Positions 42,840 to 50,816 of a stretch of 64,000 nt of DNA are shown here, one piece after another; the stretch's first letter is position 1; each line of letters opens with the position of its first letter. The stretch covers positions 1,488,001 to 1,552,000 of the forward strand of contig NZ_CP053344.1 in assembly GCF_013113715.1 (NCBI RefSeq), given 5' to 3'. Made by a program: the position numbers and the translations under genes. The notes under the pieces were generated by a model. That model was given only the letters and a program-made list of their open reading frames with translations. It was not told the DNA's origin and made no database searches. This stretch comes from Herbiconiux sp. SALV-R1 (GTDB taxonomy: Bacteria; Actinomycetota; Actinomycetes; Actinomycetales; Microbacteriaceae).

Positions 42840-44062
42840 GAGCGGGCCCTTTCGCAGCAGATGCCCGCCCGGTGCCGCTCCAGCTCGCCGGAGAAGACCT
42901 GGAGCGCCGAGCGCGCGAGAGCAACGGTGCCATCGGGGTGATGGCAGGCACCGCGGCCGGGAATCGTCTCGAGGAGATGCCCGATCGCGCCCGGGTCGCG
43001 CTCGCGACCGGAGGCGTAGGCGGAGAACCGCTGTGCAAGCCGGGGGAGGCCGAGCACGCACGGCCCGCACTGTCCGGCGCTCTCGGCCGCGAGGTAGTCG
43101 AGGATGGACGCGTTGACCCTGAGCCCGCAGCTCGCGGTTCCCAGCACCAGGACGACGCCGGCACCGGCCGCGACAGCATCGGTGCCCTCGGCCGGCCGGG
43201 CGGTGAGCCGCCGGTTCAGTTCGTGGGCCGGAACCCAGCGCCCGTGATAACCGCCGACCAGCACGGCCTGGACGCGTGAGTGGTCTGCGCCGACCGACGC
43301 CAGCACCTCGGCGATCGGGAGGCCGCCGGGCACCTCCACGACCCGGTCGGAGACACCGTCGCCGCTCACGCTGACCAGACGCGTACCGGGATCGTCGAGA
43401 GTGCCGCTGCCGCGGAACCAGACGGCACCGTACCGGGCGATGAGCGCGATGTGTGCGAGCGTCTCCACGTTGAACAGGAGGGTAGGCCGACGGCCCGCCC
43501 CGCGCTCGGTGAGATGCACGGGATGGTCGCTCGGGACAGCGGATGCTCCGGCCAGGCCGGACACCACGGCCGTCGCCTCACCCGCGACGAACCGGTCTTC
43601 AGCCACCCGCACCTCGATGTGCCGACCGTCGGTGCGATCGAGGAGGGCTCGTCGAAGCGACTCGGCCCCGTCTCGATGAGCCACGATCACGAGTCGCGCG
43701 CGGGGGTTCAGCGCTGCGGCCAGGAGCACGAGGCCGTCGACGACGAGATGGGGTGCGTGCCGCAGCAGGGTGGCGTCTTTGCGGCTGAGGGGTTCCCCTT
43801 CCGAACCGTTCCCGATGATCGTGCCGGGAGGGCCGGCGAGCGAGTCGACTTTCCTCGACACGGGGAAGGCACCGCCGCCGCGGCCGGTGAGCCCGGAGGC
43901 GCGGAGCTCGGCGACGAGACCCGATGCCGCCGGCACCGGTCCGAACCGGGCGGTGTGAGCGGCCGACCCGGCATCCGGCCCCGCGGCGAAGAGTCGAGAC
44001 GGCAGCGCGCCGGCCGGGGTCACGGGGAGCGCTGTGGGCGGCACGGCGTTCGTGGTGGTCAT
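42836..44062 (-). CDS. NuoF-like NADH-binding flavo-iron-sulfur protein
   Basis: 408 aa. GLTGRGGGAFPVSRKVDSL and GTIIGNGSEGEPLSRKD match the FMN/NAD site of complex I subunit F; an SLBB region (VVEVPGGLPIAEVL) and a C-terminal iron-sulfur domain follow. In NuoF the cluster loop is ESCGKCTPC; here it reads ESAGQCGPC, so the first Cys ligand is Ala, with a further Cys in RGACHHPDG. No NuoE or NuoG is nearby, so it is not part of complex I. Overlaps the cytochrome gene upstream and the ferredoxin gene downstream by 4 nt each. It probably feeds NAD(P)H electrons into the membrane module. Confidence 0.88.
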   Translation of the reverse strand: MTTTNAVPPTALPVTPAGALPSRLFAAGPDAGSAAHTARFGPVPAASGLVAELRASGLTGRGGGAFPVSRKVDSLAGPPGTIIGNGSEGEPLSRKDATLLRHAPHLVVDGLVLLAAALNPRARLVIVAHRDGAESLRRALLDRTDGRHIEVRVAEDRFVAGEATAVVSGLAGASAVPSDHPVHLTERGAGRRPTLLFNVETLAHIALIARYGAVWFRGSGTLDDPGTRLVSVSGDGVSDRVVEVPGGLPIAEVLASVGADHSRVQAVLVGGYHGRWVPAHELNRRLTARPAEGTDAVAAGAGVVLVLGTASCGLRVNASILDYLAAESAGQCGPCVLGLPRLAQRFSAYASGRERDPGAIGHLLETIPGRGACHHPDGTVALARSALQVFSGELERHRAGICCERARS

Positions 44063-44634
44063 CCGTGCATCCTCTCGGTCACTCGTTCGGCACGTTCGAT
44101 CGGCGTCGAGCGGAAGCGGGTCGACGCGACCCGCCAGATCAGCGCGGCGACCACGGAGACGGCGGTCAGCACCGCCAGCGCGTCGAACCACAGGCTGCCG
44201 CCGTCGGTGCCGTTGCCGAGGGAGTGCAGGAGCGCGACCGGCCACATCAGGTAGACCGACCAGTGCACCAGCCGGAACACCCGCGCCGGCAGCCGGTGCC
44301 GGAGCAACGCCGTGATGACGACCGCGACGACGAGGTCGGATGCGACGGTGCCGAGCCCCTGCCAGAACGGCTGAACGGAGCCGAGGAACGGGATGACGAT
44401 GTCGATCAGGGAGAGCTTCGCATAGCTGTCTCCGAGAAGCGTCAGCACGTGGAGCACGAGGAAGACCGCTGCGAGCAGCGAGACGTTGCGGTGCAGGAGC
44501 ACGATTCCGAACCGGGGCAGGCCGGGCAACGGCTTGCCCGCCCGGGTGAGGATGCCGAGCAGCACGGATGCCGTGAACAGCACCAGCGACAGCACCCCGC
44601 TCATGCGACCGATCGCCCAGAGCACCTCAGACAC
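44059..44634 (-). CDS. Ferric-reductase-like transmembrane cytochrome b
   Basis: 191 aa with about six TM helices and no cytoplasmic flavin domain. His residues inside helices (LLHRNVSLLAAVFLVLHVLTLLG; RVFRLVHWSVYLMWPVALLHSLG) are spaced as in bis-haem ferric reductase-like proteins (MsrQ/FRE superfamily). It should carry electrons across the membrane. The NAD(P)H side is likely supplied by the NuoF-like protein and ferredoxin encoded next in the operon, the outer side by a flavinylated or haem partner. Confidence 0.88.
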   Translation of the reverse strand: MSEVLWAIGRMSGVLSLVLFTASVLLGILTRAGKPLPGLPRFGIVLLHRNVSLLAAVFLVLHVLTLLGDSYAKLSLIDIVIPFLGSVQPFWQGLGTVASDLVVAVVITALLRHRLPARVFRLVHWSVYLMWPVALLHSLGNGTDGGSLWFDALAVLTAVSVVAALIWRVASTRFRSTPIERAERVTERMHG

Positions 44635-45526
44635 GGGCTGCCTCCTTGTGGGTGGGCCACGCGCCGGTGGTGCTGACGGTGTACTGCTGATCGACGAATC
44701 GCGCCGGCACGTCGCGAGCGGCGAGCCAGGGGAGAGCCTCGTGGCCGAGGATCACGGCGGCGGTGGAATAGGCGTTCGCCTCGACACAGCTCACCGCGGC
44801 GCAGGTGACGGTGCGCCAGGGACTCTGCACCGGCTGCAACGACCGGGGGTCGAGGATGTGGTTCACGAGCTCGGCCCCGACCCGGTGGCGCCGGTGCTGC
44901 GTGCTCGAGGTGGCGATCGCCGCACCCGCCGTGAGAGCCACGCGTTCGGCGGGATCACCGGCCCGGTCTTGAACCGAGACCTGCCAACCGCCGTCCGGGT
45001 GCTCCACTGTCGAGGCGAGGTCGCCGCCGATGCCGACGAGGGCTCCGGCGTCGGGGCCGAGCGTTCGCGTGATCGCTCTGACGACCTGCTCGCAGGCGGA
45101 GGCCTTGCCGATCGCGCCGAGATCGAACCCGGTGCCGGGAGGCGCCGTGAGCACGCCGTCCTCCAGCGTGACGTCAGCCCAGCGGACGGGACGGGAGAGC
45201 GATGTCGGCACGCCGAGCGGTGGGCCGTCGAGCCGGGAGAGCTGGTGGCCGAGGGTCGGGTCGACGAGTCCGTCGGTCAGCTCGGCCGCGGCGAGCGCGT
45301 CGCCGAGGAGCTCGGCCAGCTGCGGGGACACTCGGGTGGAGGAGGCGCCCGACCGGGTGAACAGGGAGAGCTCCGAGTCGGGACGGTAGCGGCTGCAGGC
45401 GGCGTCGACCGACGCCATCACCTCGACGCAGAGGCGGGTCGCCTCGTCGAGCAGGGCGGGGGCGGTGACGGTCAGCTCCACGTCGGTGCTCCAGGCCCGC
45501 CAGCGGGCGGTCGCTGTCGCGGTCAT
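44627..45526 (-). CDS. apbE: FAD:protein FMN transferase (ApbE family)
   Basis: 299 aa. ApbE enzymes attach FMN covalently to a Thr or Ser of an exported redox protein. Visible signatures: MASVDAACSRYRPDSELSLF (N-terminal FAD site), GFDLGAIGKASACEQVV, GALVGIGGDLAS and AAVSCVEANAYSTAAVILG (metal-site Asp/Thr region altered but recognisable). No signal peptide, so a cytoplasmic form as in several actinobacteria. It lies 1 bp after the Ser-rich membrane protein and overlaps the cytochrome gene by 8 bp. Its usual target, an FMN-binding domain protein, is not encoded in this operon. Confidence 0.9.
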   Translation of the reverse strand: MTATATARWRAWSTDVELTVTAPALLDEATRLCVEVMASVDAACSRYRPDSELSLFTRSGASSTRVSPQLAELLGDALAAAELTDGLVDPTLGHQLSRLDGPPLGVPTSLSRPVRWADVTLEDGVLTAPPGTGFDLGAIGKASACEQVVRAITRTLGPDAGALVGIGGDLASTVEHPDGGWQVSVQDRAGDPAERVALTAGAAIATSSTQHRRHRVGAELVNHILDPRSLQPVQSPWRTVTCAAVSCVEANAYSTAAVILGHEALPWLAARDVPARFVDQQYTVSTTGAWPTHKEAARV

Positions 45527-45527
45527 C

Positions 45528-45839
45528 TCACGACCCCCGCGTCGTTCCGTGGCTTGTGCTGCCGCGCGAGGGCGAGACCAGCCCGCCCGAGCCCGACGAC
45601 GACCCGCTCGAGCCCGACGACGACCCGGTCGAGCCGGACGACGAGCCCGACGATGAGCCGCTCGAACTCGACGACGACCCGCTGCCGGAGGAGGCCGGCG
45701 CCTCCGCTGCCGAGGCTTTCGACGCGGTCGTGTCGTGCCAGAGTGCGGCGGCGCCCACCCCTCCGCCGACGATGGTGGATGCGGCGAGCACACCGGTCAG
45801 CACCCGGGCGGCGCGGCGGCCTCTGTCGCGAGCGTTCAT
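45528..45839 (-). CDS. Ser/Gly-rich membrane-anchored small protein
   Basis: 103 aa. One hydrophobic segment (RVLTGVLAASTIVGGGVGAAAL, residues about 12-33) and then a long Ser/Gly repeat ending SRGSTSHGTTRGS. It looks like the membrane anchor and flexible linker of exported FMN-binding proteins, but without the FMN-binding domain. AAAGGAG precedes the ATG. It is the first gene of the electron-transfer operon and starts 39 bp after the tandem 11-bp repeats. I cannot say whether it is a flavinylation target, a spacer protein, or a shortened relic. Confidence 0.75.
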   Translation of the reverse strand: MNARDRGRRAARVLTGVLAASTIVGGGVGAAALWHDTTASKASAAEAPASSGSGSSSSSSGSSSGSSSGSTGSSSGSSGSSSGSGGLVSPSRGSTSHGTTRGS

Positions 45840-45877
45840 GGGTCACTCCTTTCGGTCGGTGACACCAGCATCCGCTC

Positions 45878-45899
45878 GGTTTCTTCCAGGATTCTTCCA
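45878..45899 (-). promoter_or_regulatory. Tandem 11-bp response-regulator box, electron-transfer operon
   Basis: On the minus strand TGGAAGAATCC is followed directly by TGGAAGAAACC, two head-to-tail 11-mers. An 11-bp direct repeat is the classic binding pattern of OmpR/PhoB-type regulators. The same 11-mer pair lies at 47819-47840. Both flank the two-component genes. Confidence 0.75.
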
Positions 45900-45915
45900 A
45901 CGGGCACCCAGCGGG

Positions 45916-47094
45916 TCACGGGCGCGGCAGTGTCGCCTCCACCACCCCACCGGGGAGTTCCTTCACGACCCGGGCCGAACCGCCGTAGCGGTTCACCACG
46001 TCGGCCACCAGCGCGAGGCCCAGCCCGTAATGGGCGGGGCCGGCGCCGGGCGTGCGGTCGGACGCGAAGCGTTCGAACGGCCGATCGCCGTCTCGGAAGC
46101 CCTGCCCGTCGTCGGCGACCCGGATGCGGACGGTCTTCGCCTCCTGACCCACCTCGACGGTCACCGAGGAACGGGCGTGATCGAGGGCGTTGGAGATGAG
46201 GGAGAAGAGCACCCGGCGAAGCGGTGCCTCCGCCGCGGCGGCCACGGCAGCCGCCGACGTGTGGAGGGTGAGCTCGATCCCCGCCGCCTCGGCCTCCGCG
46301 CCCGCTGCCGTCACCACCTCCCGCGCGATCGCCGATACGTCGACGGCGCCGACGGATGCGGGCCGGTCGTCGGCGGCGATCAGCAGGTCTTCGAGAATGG
46401 CGGTGAGGCCCGCCGCGTCGGCGACCACCGCATCCGCTTCCGACTGCAGCCGGGCGGGGGAGGTGTCGCCCTGGATGCGGCGGCGGAGCAGCTGCACCCG
46501 TGTGCTCAGCAGTGTGAGCGGAGTACGGAGCTCGTGGCTGGCGTCGGCGACGAATCGACGCTGCTTGGCCAGAGCATCGGTCAGCGGCCGCATCGCCCTC
46601 CGCGACAGCAGGTACCCGCCTGCGGCAGCAGCCACCACGCCCACGGCCCCGGCTCCGACGAGCGACCAGGCGAGCCTGCCGAGCTCTTCGTTCGACTCGT
46701 GCTGGTCGATGGCGACCTGCACGAGGGTGTTCTCGTCGAGGCGGGTGCGCACCGCGTAGCTGCGCCCGTCGGCGGAGACCGTCGAGTCGACCACCTGTGC
46801 CCCCTGCTGAACTCGCTCCAAGGCCGCGGTGTCGGGCAGGCCCTCGGGGAGCGGTTTCGACGACTGGGCGCGACCGCTGCGCACCGTGATCACCCAGGTG
46901 TCGGCCGGGGCCTCGTCACCTCGCAGGTCTTGCCCGCTGATCGAGAGCGCGCGGTCGGTCGACTCCGCGACCGACGCGCTGACGAGAGCGTAGGCCAGAA
47001 CGCCCACGACAGCGATGATGACGGCGATCACAGCGGAGAACTGCAGCGCGAGCCGCCGGGCGGTTCGTCGCAGGGCGAGGTCTTCGGCCGTCAC
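45916..47094 (-). CDS. OmpR-type sensor histidine kinase
   Basis: 392 aa. TM helix at about 16-38, an outer sensing region of about 90 residues (DTWVITVRSGRAQSSK, AVRTRLDENTLVQVAIDQHE), a second TM at about 140-162, then HisKA with QRRFVADASHELRTPLTLLSTR (phosphorylated His) and an ATPase domain (LFSLISNALDHA, VADDGQGF, HYGLGLALVADVVNRYGG). GTG start overlapping the regulator stop by 4 nt. The signal is unknown; redox state or metal is plausible given the neighbouring electron-transfer operon. Confidence 0.93.
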   Translation of the reverse strand: MTAEDLALRRTARRLALQFSAVIAVIIAVVGVLAYALVSASVAESTDRALSISGQDLRGDEAPADTWVITVRSGRAQSSKPLPEGLPDTAALERVQQGAQVVDSTVSADGRSYAVRTRLDENTLVQVAIDQHESNEELGRLAWSLVGAGAVGVVAAAAGGYLLSRRAMRPLTDALAKQRRFVADASHELRTPLTLLSTRVQLLRRRIQGDTSPARLQSEADAVVADAAGLTAILEDLLIAADDRPASVGAVDVSAIAREVVTAAGAEAEAAGIELTLHTSAAAVAAAAEAPLRRVLFSLISNALDHARSSVTVEVGQEAKTVRIRVADDGQGFRDGDRPFERFASDRTPGAGPAHYGLGLALVADVVNRYGGSARVVKELPGGVVEATLPRP

Positions 47095-47759
47095 GGTGCA
47101 CCGAGCCGGTAGCCGATGCCGCGCACCGTGTCGACCACCCCGCGGCCGAGCTTGCGACGCAGGTAGTGCACGTAGGTGTCGACCACGCCGAGTTCTTCCG
47201 CCACGGGGAAGGCCAGCCGCAGCAGGGTCGCCCTCTCGAACACCTGGCTTCGGTCTCTGGCCAGCACTTCGAGCAGCGTCGACTCGCGTTCGGAGAGCGC
47301 GACGGTCTCGCCCGAGCCCCGCACCACCAGCCGGGTGGACGGGGTGAACACGCCCCCGTCGCAGAGGGGCAACGTGGCCGCCGTCGTCTCGTGGCGCCGC
47401 AGCAGGGCGCGCACCCGGGCGAGGAGCTCGTCGATGTCGAAGGGCTTGCTGAGGTAGTCCTCGGCCCCGCTGTCGAGCCCCTCCACCCGGTCGGCCGGGT
47501 TGCCGAGGGCGGAGAGCACCAGAACGGGAACGCCCACCCCAAAGCGCCGCCACCGGGTGAGCACGTCGAGACCCTCGAGGAGCGGAAGGCCGCGATCGAG
47601 CACGATGGCATCGAAGTCCTGCGTCAGCGCCAGATGCAGCGCCCGCTGGCCGTCGTGCGCGAGGGTCACCGCGTACCCCTCCTCGGCGAAGAGCTCGTCG
47701 AGCATCGCCGACAGGGAGCGGTCGTCTTCGACGATCAGGATGCGCGGGCCGTCCGACAT
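47091..47759 (-). CDS. OmpR-family response regulator
   Basis: 222 aa. Receiver domain with ILIVEDDRSL, phosphoacceptor Asp in DAIVLDRGLPLLEG and Lys in DYLSKPFDIDEL; the C-terminal winged helix has LSERESTLLEVLARDRSQVFERATLL and VVDTYVHYLRRKLG. The start MSDGPRIL at 47759 is preferred over an ATG at 47807 because the shorter form matches the family and leaves room for the divergent promoter. It probably binds the 11-bp tandem repeats at 45878-45899 and 47819-47840. Confidence 0.93.
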   Translation of the reverse strand: MSDGPRILIVEDDRSLSAMLDELFAEEGYAVTLAHDGQRALHLALTQDFDAIVLDRGLPLLEGLDVLTRWRRFGVGVPVLVLSALGNPADRVEGLDSGAEDYLSKPFDIDELLARVRALLRRHETTAATLPLCDGGVFTPSTRLVVRGSGETVALSERESTLLEVLARDRSQVFERATLLRLAFPVAEELGVVDTYVHYLRRKLGRGVVDTVRGIGYRLGAP

Positions 47760-47818
47760 GGCGAGAAGTCTAGAGCCGGGCGCTGTCAGACCGCGCTGTG
47801 CGCGCATCCGTCTCGCTG

Positions 47819-47840
47819 TCTAAGAATCTTGGAAGAATCT
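47819..47840 (+). promoter_or_regulatory. Tandem 11-bp response-regulator box, DUF2231-like gene
   Basis: TCTAAGAATCT and TGGAAGAATCT lie head to tail, matching the pair upstream of the Ser-rich protein gene. The box ends only 9 bp before the ATG of the DUF2231-like gene and 59 bp from the response regulator start on the other strand. It could repress the former or activate the latter. Confidence 0.7.
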
Positions 47841-47849
47841 GCCGAGACG

Positions 47850-48392
47850 ATGAGCGACATGTTCGACACCTTCTTCGGTCTGCCGCTGCACCCGTTCATC
47901 GTCCACGCCACCGAAGTGATCGTGCCGGCCGCCGCCGTGCTCGTCGTGCTCACCGCGGTGTGGCCGAGGTGCCGGCGATGGGCGGGCTACCTTCCGCTCG
48001 CATTGGCGCTGGTCGCGCTCATCCTGGTTCCGATCTCGACCGAATCGGGCGAGCGGCTGGAGGGCAGGGTGGGGGAGAACGACCTGATCGAACGCCACGC
48101 CGAACTCGCCGACGGACTGCTGCCCTGGGTGATCGGGCTGGTCGTCGTGGCGGGGCTGCTGCTGGCATGGACACTGTTCGAGAAGCGGTCGACTCGCGCG
48201 CAGGCGGAGACGGCCGACGTGGCGCAGCCGGCCAGGCGACGCCTGCGGTGGATTCCCGCGGCACTCATCGTGCTGGCGCTGGTCGCGGCGTCGGGTACGA
48301 CCGTGCAGGCCGTGCTGATCGGCCACAGCGGGGCGACCGCGGTCTGGCAGGAGGACATGGGCACACCGCCGTCGTCCGACTCAAACGAGTAG
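47850..48392 (+). CDS. DUF2231-like membrane protein
   Basis: 180 aa with four TM helices (about 14-30, 44-62, 88-108, 132-155). The opening FFGLPLHPFIVHATEVIVPAAAVLVVL is the signature of DUF2231, where the two His in a helix may bind haem or metal. A charged loop joins helices two and three, and the C-terminus is acidic. Function unknown. Divergent from the two-component system and preceded by its probable binding box, so it likely belongs to the same regulon as the ApbE/cytochrome operon. Confidence 0.8.
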   Translation: MSDMFDTFFGLPLHPFIVHATEVIVPAAAVLVVLTAVWPRCRRWAGYLPLALALVALILVPISTESGERLEGRVGENDLIERHAELADGLLPWVIGLVVVAGLLLAWTLFEKRSTRAQAETADVAQPARRRLRWIPAALIVLALVAASGTTVQAVLIGHSGATAVWQEDMGTPPSSDSNE

Positions 48393-48407
48393 GGGCCGGG
48401 TCGGCGG

Positions 48408-49706
48408 TCAGCCGGTGGGGGTGCCCGTCGACACGGAGAACCGCTCCGGCCGGGTCGAGGCGCGGGCGGCATTCTCCAGCGAATCCGTTCCCGTGTCGAG
48501 ATAGCCGAACGACCGCATGTGCTGCTGGTAGAGCCGGTCGCGCTCGGCGGCATCGCCGTACTTCGTCCAGGCCTTGCTGGTCGGGTCGTCGTTGTAGGGG
48601 GAGTGGAGCACGGGCTCGTGCCCCGTCACTCCCGCGAGCCCTCGCGACGCATCGCCGTCGGTGCCGATGACGGTGGCGCCGAATGACGGGGTGCGCGGGT
48701 CGATGCGGGCCACGCGCCCCAGGAAGGCCTTGTCGTCGGTGGCCGCCTCGCCCGCGTAGACGTGGGCGGCGCTCAGAGCACCGGCGGTGCCGACGCGATA
48801 CTCCACGCCCGCCGAGCCGAGCATGACGAAGGAGAACACGTCGAGCTCGCTTCCCGCCAGCGCGTTCGCCGCCGTCGTGGTGCCGTAGGAGTGCGCGATC
48901 ACGCTGACGGTGTCGAGCCCCGTCCCCTTCCGTGCCGCCCTCAACGCGGCGATGTCGGAGCTCAACCGGGGCGCGCCGCGCGCGGCGTACGACCCCACGG
49001 TCGCGTCGAGGCCGGGCGGGGGTACCTCGTAGCCGATCCACGCGATCACGGCCCGGTCGGCCGGGGCGTCGGCGCGGCCCTGCGCGCGGAAGATGTTCTC
49101 CGCGGCCACCGTCCACAGCTGCATGTCGGTGCTGTAGGTGCCCATACCGGGCACGGCGAAGGTGACCTGATACGCGGTGTCGAGGTCGCCCACGGCGACG
49201 GAGGCGAGCGGCGGCACGTCTTCGGTGAGCTGCACGAGGTGGCGCTCCGGGTCGCGGGTGCCCTTGACCGCACCGTGGATCGCGGAGAGCGCGGCGAACA
49301 GCAGCGCCGCCTCCGTGTCGTCCGGATGCGCGGCCACCGTCTTGCCCGCGGCATCGAGCCGGTCGTCGAGACGTGCGCGGTTCGCCTCGTCGCGCGACGC
49401 GTAGTCGATGCCGTGCAGGTTGCCGAGCACCGCGGGGTCGGATGCGATCAACGCCGATCGCGCATCCTCGTCCAGATCGGCCCACCACTCGGCGATGTCG
49501 TCGGGATGCTCGTTGAGCACCGTGAGCAGCACGCCTTCGTGTGCGTCGAGGAAGTCGTCGACCTCGTCGTCGGGCAGGCTCAGAAAGGTCGCCAGATCGG
49601 GGTCGACGGGCTGCGCGTCGATGCCGGGACCGGCGACGACGGCCACACAACCGACGGCCAGCCCCACGATCGCGGCGATCACCCGCCTCCAGCGCCAGCG
49701 CCCCAT
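48408..49706 (-). CDS. DUF1023 alpha/beta hydrolase, exported
   Basis: 432 aa. N-terminal signal segment RVIAAIVGLAVGCVAVVAGPG, then a helical region and a DUF1023 alpha/beta-hydrolase domain with the nucleophile elbow VSVIAHSYGTTTAANAL. Members are common in actinobacteria, and their substrates are unknown. The start at 49706 follows GAGGGG; the longer frame has none. The C-terminal part (SPYNDDPTSKAWTKYGDAAERDR) is typical of the family. Convergent with the DUF2231-like gene. Confidence 0.85.
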   Translation of the reverse strand: MGRWRWRRVIAAIVGLAVGCVAVVAGPGIDAQPVDPDLATFLSLPDDEVDDFLDAHEGVLLTVLNEHPDDIAEWWADLDEDARSALIASDPAVLGNLHGIDYASRDEANRARLDDRLDAAGKTVAAHPDDTEAALLFAALSAIHGAVKGTRDPERHLVQLTEDVPPLASVAVGDLDTAYQVTFAVPGMGTYSTDMQLWTVAAENIFRAQGRADAPADRAVIAWIGYEVPPPGLDATVGSYAARGAPRLSSDIAALRAARKGTGLDTVSVIAHSYGTTTAANALAGSELDVFSFVMLGSAGVEYRVGTAGALSAAHVYAGEAATDDKAFLGRVARIDPRTPSFGATVIGTDGDASRGLAGVTGHEPVLHSPYNDDPTSKAWTKYGDAAERDRLYQQHMRSFGYLDTGTDSLENAARASTRPERFSVSTGTPTG

Positions 49707-49815
49707 CCGCCCCTCCTGCGTCCATTCAACCAGCGCGCGGGGGCGCCTCCCGACCACTCCATCGTGCCCGTTCCGGCCCTGGTGCCGCCGCCTGCTGACG
49801 CCTAGGCTCGGCGGC

Positions 49816-50703
49816 ATGACCGACCAGACCATGCTCACCCGCTTCGAGACGGGCCGCGGCTTCATCGCCGCCCTCGACCAGAGCGGCGGCAGCACGCCGA
49901 AGGCCCTGCAGCTCTACGGCATCGAGCCCTCCGAGTACTCGGGCGACGAGCAGATGTTCGACCTCATCCATGCCGAGCGCCTGCGCATCATGACCGATCC
50001 CGCGTTCACCTCGGAGCGCATCCTCGCCGCCATCCTGTTCGAAGACACCCTCGGCCGCGAGGTGGAGGGCAGGGGAGTGGCGGACTGGTTGTGGAACACG
50101 AAGGGCATCGTGCCCTTCCTCAAGATCGACAAGGGCCTGCGCGACGAAGCCGACGGCGTGCAGCTCATGCGCGACATCCCCGAGCTCGACGCCCTGCTCG
50201 GCCGGGCGAAGGATGCGGGTGTGCTCGGCACGAAGGAGCGCTCGGTCATCCACGCCGCCGACGAGAGCGGCATCGCGCAGATCGTCGCCCAGCAGTTCGA
50301 CCTCGCGCACCGGGTGCTCGACGCGGGGCTGCTCCCCATCCTCGAGCCGGAGGTCGACATCCACGCCCCCGACAAGGAGGCGGCCGAGACCCTGCTGAAG
50401 GCGACCATCGTCGAGCACCTCGCGGGGCTCGGCGAGCGCAAGGTCGCGGTCAAAATCACCATACCCTCGGTCGACGACTTCTACGCCGACCTCATCGCGC
50501 ATCCGAACATCGCCCGGGTCGTGGCGCTCTCAGGCGGCTACAGCCGAGCGGATGCTGTTGCACGCCTCGCCCGCAACCACGGCCTCATCGCCAGCTTCAG
50601 CCGCGCCCTCCTCGACGGCCTCTCCGCCCACCAGAGCGACGCCGACTTCCACACCACCCTCGACTCGTCGATCACCGCCATCTACGACGCGTCACTCACC
50701 TGA
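49816..50703 (+). CDS. fda: Class I fructose-bisphosphate aldolase
   Basis: 295 aa. Schiff-base TIM-barrel aldolase: GRGFIAALDQSGGSTPKAL (phosphate/entry loop), VPFLKIDKGL, PILEPEVDI and the catalytic lysine in KVAVKITIPS. Length and motifs match the bacterial class I enzyme of Staphylococcus FdaB type. It splits fructose 1,6-bisphosphate to triose phosphates in the cytoplasm. Divergent from the DUF1023 gene, with a 109-bp gap. Confidence 0.93.
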   Translation: MTDQTMLTRFETGRGFIAALDQSGGSTPKALQLYGIEPSEYSGDEQMFDLIHAERLRIMTDPAFTSERILAAILFEDTLGREVEGRGVADWLWNTKGIVPFLKIDKGLRDEADGVQLMRDIPELDALLGRAKDAGVLGTKERSVIHAADESGIAQIVAQQFDLAHRVLDAGLLPILEPEVDIHAPDKEAAETLLKATIVEHLAGLGERKVAVKITIPSVDDFYADLIAHPNIARVVALSGGYSRADAVARLARNHGLIASFSRALLDGLSAHQSDADFHTTLDSSITAIYDASLT

Positions 50704-50816
50704 CCTGACCGACATGGCTCGCGATCGGGTCGAGGTTTGTGACCTTCGCGGTTTCCGAGACATCTCTGAGGTGAGGGGGTGTTCGTGAAGCTGACTCTGG
50801 CCGAACTGCCGCGTGC

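Noticed and set aside
42836-44634. Remnant of a complex I (nuo) operon
   Set aside because: Only a NuoF-like gene is present, with an altered cluster loop, and its partners are a ferric-reductase-like cytochrome, ApbE and a ferredoxin in a tight separate operon.
50704-50816. Possible insertion-sequence end after the aldolase gene (a stretch reading TTCGCGGTTTCCGAGACATC)
   Set aside because: It gave a vague impression of a transposon end, but no inverted partner, target duplication or transposase fragment is visible here.
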